From contig CAZHHX010000012.1 in assembly GCA_964532465.1 (NCBI GenBank), forward strand, positions 19,474-83,473: a stretch of DNA of 64,000 bases, given 5' to 3'. Below the pieces are notes generated by a model. It had not been told where the DNA came from. It was given only the letters and a program-made list of their open reading frames with translations, and searched no databases. Source of the DNA: JAPLKB01 sp964532465. Lineage in GTDB: Bacteria > Desulfobacterota > Syntrophorhabdia > Syntrophorhabdales > Syntrophorhabdaceae. The position numbers and the translations under genes are program-made. Positions within the stretch are counted from its first letter, which is position 1; each line of letters begins with the position of its first letter. This document shows positions 63,266 through 64,000 of the stretch, piece after piece.

Positions 63266-63940
63266 TTAGAAAGCACAAATCAAAATACAGAGACAAACAC
63301 TATGGGGAATAGGCAACCCCCTAAACCCAACTATTTTCATCCTAAAAGCTGGATAACACCCAGACCGATTTGAAGCACAAACTTCGAACCCATTGCTGAT
63401 ATAACCGCCACCACGAACAACTCTTAATTCACCGGAAGAAGGTCCCTGAGGATTATTATATTGATCAATTGAGTGATAACCTTCTTCATACCAATCTTCA
63501 CACCATTCATTGATATTGCCGGACATATCATAAAGGCCCAGAGAATTAGGTTTTTTCTGACCTACAGGGTGGATTTTATCGTCTGAATTCAATGAGCACC
63601 AGGCATAGTCTCCAACGTCCGAATAAGAGCTTGTACCTGCATATTTCTCATTCTTGCCCCCACTTCTCGCTGCATATTCCCACTCCGCCTCAGTGGGAAG
63701 ACGGTAGAATTTACCGTTGCTGCTATTATTAAGCTTTTCGATGAATTTATGGGCATCGTACCAGGAGACACCATCTACAGGACAGCTATCACCGCAGTTT
63801 TCAACATACGAGGGATTATAGCCCATACAGTTAATCCACTGCCCTTGGGTGATTGGATATTTTCCCATATAAAAGTCACTAACGGTAACACTGTGGACAG
63901 GTTTTTCATTTGAATGACCATCTCCGAAGGTATCGCCCAT
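63266..63940 (-). CDS. FGE-sulfatase domain protein (formylglycine-generating-like fold)
   Basis: A protein of 224 residues. Typical blocks are GDTFGDGHSNEKPVHSVTVS, FYMGKYPITQGQW, FYRLPTEAEWEYAAR, NSLGLYDMSGNINEWCEDW and VVRGGGY. The usual GFRxx ending is followed by a non-homologous tail (PIPHSVCLCILICAF), suggesting a frameshift near the end. Just before the ATG an in-frame TGA cuts off the normal N-terminal extension, so the gene is either short or truncated. A ribosome-like GAGG lies seven bases upstream. C-type lectin-like folds of this kind often bind ligands. Confidence 0.75.
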   Translation of the reverse strand: MGDTFGDGHSNEKPVHSVTVSDFYMGKYPITQGQWINCMGYNPSYVENCGDSCPVDGVSWYDAHKFIEKLNNSSNGKFYRLPTEAEWEYAARSGGKNEKYAGTSSYSDVGDYAWCSLNSDDKIHPVGQKKPNSLGLYDMSGNINEWCEDWYEEGYHSIDQYNNPQGPSSGELRVVRGGGYISNGFEVCASNRSGCYPAFRMKIVGFRGLPIPHSVCLCILICAF

Positions 63941-64000
63941 TTCATAACCTCAATCCACCATCAAAAATAATGAAAAACCTCATTGGCACTGAAATATCAG

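Noticed and set aside
63266..63420. Diversity-generating retroelement variable region in the FGE-type gene
   Set aside because: No template repeat or reverse transcriptase is visible in the window; the gene sits at the edge, so the idea cannot be tested here.

Overview
The window looks like a chromosomal segment of an anaerobic, Gram-negative bacterium of the deltaproteobacterial (Desulfobacterota-like) type. The basis is gene content and order: LPS/Kdo genes (kdsA, kdsD, lptB, an lptC/lptA-like gene) beside rpoN, hpf and ptsN; a permease-free regulatory PTS with HprK and HPr-Ser46; a complex I operon without the NADH-oxidising module; and a large CCA-type nucleotidyltransferase carrying DHH and CBS domains. 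Base composition is moderately AT-rich. The lineage is an inference; no rRNA is present.

Layout. Nearly everything from 1 to 58.9 kb is on the minus strand. 1-9.4 kb: complex I-like operon, reading nuoA-B-CD-H-I-J-K, an extra antiporter subunit, a small membrane protein, a NuoL-like subunit, then nuoM (cut by the window edge). 9.5-16.2 kb: lytic transglycosylase, tatC, DUF502, a galT-like gene, a PfkB kinase, an internally deleted S-adenosylhomocysteinase gene and metK. 16.2-23.8 kb: ptsI-HPr-EIIA(Man)-rapZ-hprK-ptsN-hpf, a terminator, rpoN and lptB. 23.8-32.1 kb: lptC/A, kdsD, kdsA, pyrG, an ApgM-family gene, hom and an aminotransferase, many joined by 4-base stop/start overlaps. 32.1-42.4 kb: an accessory stretch with a ParB-like gene, small exported proteins, two type II toxin-antitoxin pairs, a PD-(D/E)XK nuclease-like gene, a DUF2971 gene and several dispersed repeats, including two inverted copies of a structured element. 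42.4-58.9 kb: sppA, scpA, CCA/DHH/CBS, xerD-like, dut, M16 peptidase, then pnp-rpsO-truB-nrnA-rbfA-DUF503-infB-nusA-rimP. 59.1-62.5 kb, plus strand: UDP-glucose dehydrogenase, UDP-glucuronate decarboxylase, a small cysteine-containing protein and a methyltransferase. 62.6 kb to the end: the 3' half of a tRNA-like gene, repeated short sites and an FGE-sulfatase-domain gene, which reads as one end of an integrated element continuing beyond the window.

How the parts work together. The complex I operon should couple oxidation of a donor other than NADH (or NADH through unlinked NuoEFG) to ion pumping. The PTS proteins have no sugar permease here and probably act as a regulatory phosphorelay. metK, the shortened ahcY and the adenosine-kinase-like gene mark a methyl-cycle locus that seems to have lost its hydrolase domain. 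The hom, ApgM-family and aminotransferase genes form an amino-acid block in which the ApgM-like protein may stand in for homoserine kinase.

The items most worth a second look are the in-frame mini-AhcY, the pair of inverted structured repeats with compensatory base changes, the half-tRNA attachment site, and the unusual antiporter set of complex I.
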